From Scleroderma bovista (lineage: Eukaryota > Basidiomycota > Agaricomycetes > Boletales > Sclerodermataceae): 64,000 bases of DNA. The stretch is from the NCBI GenBank assembly GCA_037178675.1, contig JAYMGJ010000528.1:1-64000 (forward strand). Direction: 5' to 3'. Positions 60,987 through 64,000 of this stretch are shown here, one piece after another. The notes beneath the pieces are model-generated. The model saw only the letters and a list, made by a program, of their open reading frames with translations. It searched no databases and was not told the DNA's origin. Position 1 is the stretch's first letter; each line of letters opens with the position of its first letter. A program made the position numbers and the translations under genes.

Positions 60987-63900
60987 TCATGTACACGCAA
61001 AGATTCTGTGATCTTCAGGTGTAAATTTCTCACCATGGGTCATGCCATACAACGCCTCTTTATCACCACTCTCGTCTACGAGGGCACGTAGCATGCCATT
61101 TTTGTTCTGAAGCAATTCCTTTGGACTTGCAAACTCAACCTATAAAGTCGACCCGCCATGAGACACAAAGAACACGAAGAAAGATTGTTAGACCTACAAT
61201 CCTTCCTGCATCAAGCACCATCTGGAAGAGTGAGTGGTTAGATCTATCATAGACAAAAGATGTCTGCAGGACTTGCAATTTTATCAGCGTCCATTATGGT
61301 TTGGAGACGGTGGGCGATTATCAACTGAGTAATACCCCGCATCTCATGCCGGAGAGAAGTTTGAATGGCTGTGTCCGTCTTGTAGTCTAAGTCACATAAG
61401 TGCAATGAGCTGCGCGATATAAAACGGAACTCGTACCAATAGCAGATGTCGCTGCAGAGAGAAGTTAGTAGGGACCACTCGAACACTGTAGCGACATACC
61501 TTCATCCAAAATGAGGAGTTTACTTCCGCGGACCATCGCTCTCGCCAAGGCGATGATCTGACGCTGGCCAACAGATAGATTGCCACCTCCACCCGCAATG
61601 GCGCTGTCAAGTGTCAGTCTGTCTTCATCTGTGTCCTCTTGCACGGCGAAGAGGCCAGCGGAGCGTAGTGCACTGTTAAGTGTAGCATCATCATGCTCAT
61701 CAAAGGGATCGAGATTTTGACGAAGTGTACCGCTCAAAAGTTCGGGCTATCAAATTACTGTCAATGCAGAGGGCCAAGATGAGCCAAATGAGACATACAA
61801 TCTGTGGAATGATCGTGACGTTGGAACGGAGCGCATCTAAGTTTATGGCAGTCGTGGGAGTTCCATCGTAGTAAACAGTTCCTTCGGTGATGATGCACCG
61901 CAGGAGCGCCAGAGTCAAGGAACTCTGTGAACAGATCAAGACAAATGTCAGACGGAATATTTGCTGAAGATACATTACCTTCCCACTTCCCGTACGTCCC
62001 ACTAGAAACTGAGTTGGGTATACAGTGCAAAACAGGGGAAGTGGTACGCACCAATGCCGACCCTCTCTCCTGATTTGATATGGAAAGACAAATCGTGTAA
62101 GACCTCGGGGCTGTCCTGAGAGAGGATGAATAACCGAAACAGTGCTCAATAGTTCCACTTACGCTTGAGTAGCGAGCGGAGAGGTTCTCAACAACAAGTT
62201 CACCAGTTGCAGGCCAGTATGCGGGCGGATTCCCACCTTCAGTTGGTTTGGGTTCTTGTTCAATATTGATATAGCTGTTGATACGCTCAACACTAATATA
62301 GGATTATTAGCCTTCCATCTCCAAAACGATCGCACAAAGAAATCACCTGTTGCCTGTGCAATGAAAGAGGATAAGTGGAGAGCCAGGGATGCGGACAACA
62401 GCTCACCATCGACTTCCACTTGGTTCAAGATACGGATCCAGTACAAGATCATAGCACTGAAGCCAACTGTAAAGATGCTGAATAACTGAGAAAGCAAAGC
62501 CTGTGATGGATAACCAACCAGCCATATTCAGAGAGAAACCAATGTTTCCCGCCCCCGAAGGGCGCCAGTAAACCAAATAGGCTGCAAGAGCAGAAGTAAA
62601 CGATGCACCAATCAGGTCAATGCGGATGCAGACCCAGCTGATAGATAAAGTAAGTTTTGCCGCAACGGGAATAAAATTGTGACTGTACCGGTTCAAATTA
62701 TAGAACATGCGTGCCGACTTCGAGTACCGATCGATGCGGTTGAGTGACTCTGACTTGAAGGTTGCTTGAGCTCCGTACGCACGGATAGACGCTTGAATGA
62801 GTGATGATTAATACGGTTGAATGACTTCGACAAAGTTACTCACTTAGACCTGCAATAGCCGCACCGAAATGGCCAAGAACAGGTGCCTTCGCATTACTCA
62901 TCTCTCGTTTTACCGACAACTGTGCCCTCATGTATACCCTGCCAACCCATATCCCGACAAAGCCGACCAAGACACCGGGAAGAAGGAACACGGGGGTCAG
63001 AAAGACAACTGCCACAAGTCGGAAGAGGATACTGTGGGTGAGTTCAATGACCCATCCGAGTCCCTGAGAAAAGGGACCATCAACTGGGGTCGCATCAGCC
63101 ATGACTCATCAGACTGGATGAACCAAACGCACTCGCTCGAATGTCTTGCGTGCAACGAGTGATAACACGCGAGGTAGGGGTTGTATCAAGCCATCTGTAG
63201 TAAGTCAGTACACAGTAGGTACGCCTGTCAAAGCAACGCACCTCAGCGTAGTACCCAAAACGGTTTCAACGAGCCTCTTGTGGATCGTCCGTGACGACCT
63301 CAGTGTACCGAGGTAGTATATGATATATCCTGGCAAATACGTGGCACACGAGAGGAAGAGAAGGAGTGCATAGATCGCCAAGTTGCTGTACAATGATCAG
63401 GATGCATAAGACGAAGGCAACACCACCTTACTATTTGACATCCACTTCAGATGTCGGTTGATCGTCGTACTGCGAAGACCAGTAACCAAGGAACCACGTC
63501 TGAATAATGGCAATAACCTCAGCCATGGCCAGTAGGAAAAGGACCATGAACCAGAAGAAAATCGTGTGGCCTCCACCGAGACTGGTCAGATAAAGTTTCA
63601 CTAAACGCAGTTTAAGCAAAACATCAAATGAATACACGGCACCTACTTACTTGCGGTCCACGAAACGTGTCCCTCCAGGATCTCTTCCGCCATAACGAGC
63701 TTGCCATCTTCACTTTTCTTCGGAACATCCTCAGCGTTGCACGCAACACCCTCTTCCATCTGCAATGCTTCCTGTTCCTTCATAATTTCGGTAGCGAGCT
63801 TGTCGTCCTTAGCAACTACCTCAGAAATCGACCCCTGGCGGGAAACCCGACCATTTGAGGTGAGGGACACAACATATTGAGCTACTGCACTAGCCATAGC

Positions 63901-64000
63901 AACGTTGTGAGTCTAAACCAGGCCCTTAGTAATAATTGGAGACAAAAAGTGCAACATTCGCACCACAAGAATGACTGTGCGACCTTTAATTAGATCGCCT
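60987..64000 (-). CDS. ABC transporter of the ABCC (MRP) type, 3' half only
   Basis: The gene runs off the right edge. Visible from the edge inward: the H-loop of NBD1 (GRTVILVTHNVAMASAVAQYV), linker, TMD2 spans (FFWFMVLFLLAMAEVIAIIQ, IYALLLFLSCATYLPGYIIYYL, TRCTQDIRAVDG, SILFRLVAVVFLTPVFLLPGVLVGFVGIWVG, ASIRAYGAQATFKSES). NBD2 follows: Walker A VGRTGSGKSS, IIPQIPELLSG (Q-loop), NLSVGQRQIIALARA (signature), LLILDEATSAID (Walker B), QLIIAHRLQTIMDADKI (H-loop) and IVEFASPKELLQNKNGML, ending at TGA 60,987. Intron 61,222-61,276 has a GC donor. Length and VE-F-SP ending fit fungal multidrug or conjugate exporters of the vacuole or plasma membrane. Confidence 0.9.

Overview
The window is nuclear DNA of a filamentous basidiomycete, most likely an Agaricomycete. 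Genes are packed on both strands with short gaps. They are cut by many 45-60 bp GT-AG introns with CTRAY-like branch points, and the proteins resemble basidiomycete families (MATA_HMG-type HMG box, group X hybrid histidine kinase, BET protein with NET domain). Both edges cut genes: a rhodanese lacks its 5' end at the left, and an ABC transporter runs off the right edge with its 5' half missing. I worked out gene models by hand from conserved protein motifs and splice signals. Internal exon limits are therefore inferences, and the ones I checked base by base are given as coordinates.

Left part (1-28,260), mostly housekeeping genes: rhodanese, frataxin, a conserved protein of unknown function, WDR70-like WD40 protein, BET bromodomain protein, G-patch/zinc-finger protein, Mph1/FANCM helicase, LYC1-like acetyltransferase, a possible small secreted protein, ATP synthase subunit J (Atp18), a large orphan serine-rich protein, an RBM26/27-type RNA-binding protein, a branched-chain aminotransferase, a single-pass membrane protein and a PXA-domain protein.

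Transposon island (28,343-30,850): a 2.5 kb element with 36 bp terminal inverted repeats (34/36 identical) and many subterminal copies of a TCAGTGCC motif. A minus-strand retroposed sequence with a poly(A) end and a perfect 13 bp target-site duplication is nested inside it. The island sits between the PXA gene and the 6-phosphogluconolactonase gene.

Middle part (31,090-43,400): 6-phosphogluconolactonase, Rab7/Ypt7, CCA-adding tRNA nucleotidyltransferase, an HMG-box regulator, the Rok1 DEAD-box helicase, a decayed CDC6-like relic and a mitochondrial dicarboxylate carrier with very small exons.

Right part (43,400-64,000): a 10 kb gene for a multidomain hybrid histidine kinase (kinase-like domain, ATPase, GAF, histidine kinase, receiver), a plant/fungal-type Fpg DNA glycosylase, an MFS transporter that runs in frame without a stop into a HAD phosphatase, and the 3' half of an ABCC-type transporter. 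The most unusual items are the MFS-HAD read-through or fusion, the nested transposon island, the CDC6 relic, the micro-exons of the carrier gene and two GC-AG introns in neighbouring genes. I found no CRISPR array, tRNA or rRNA gene.
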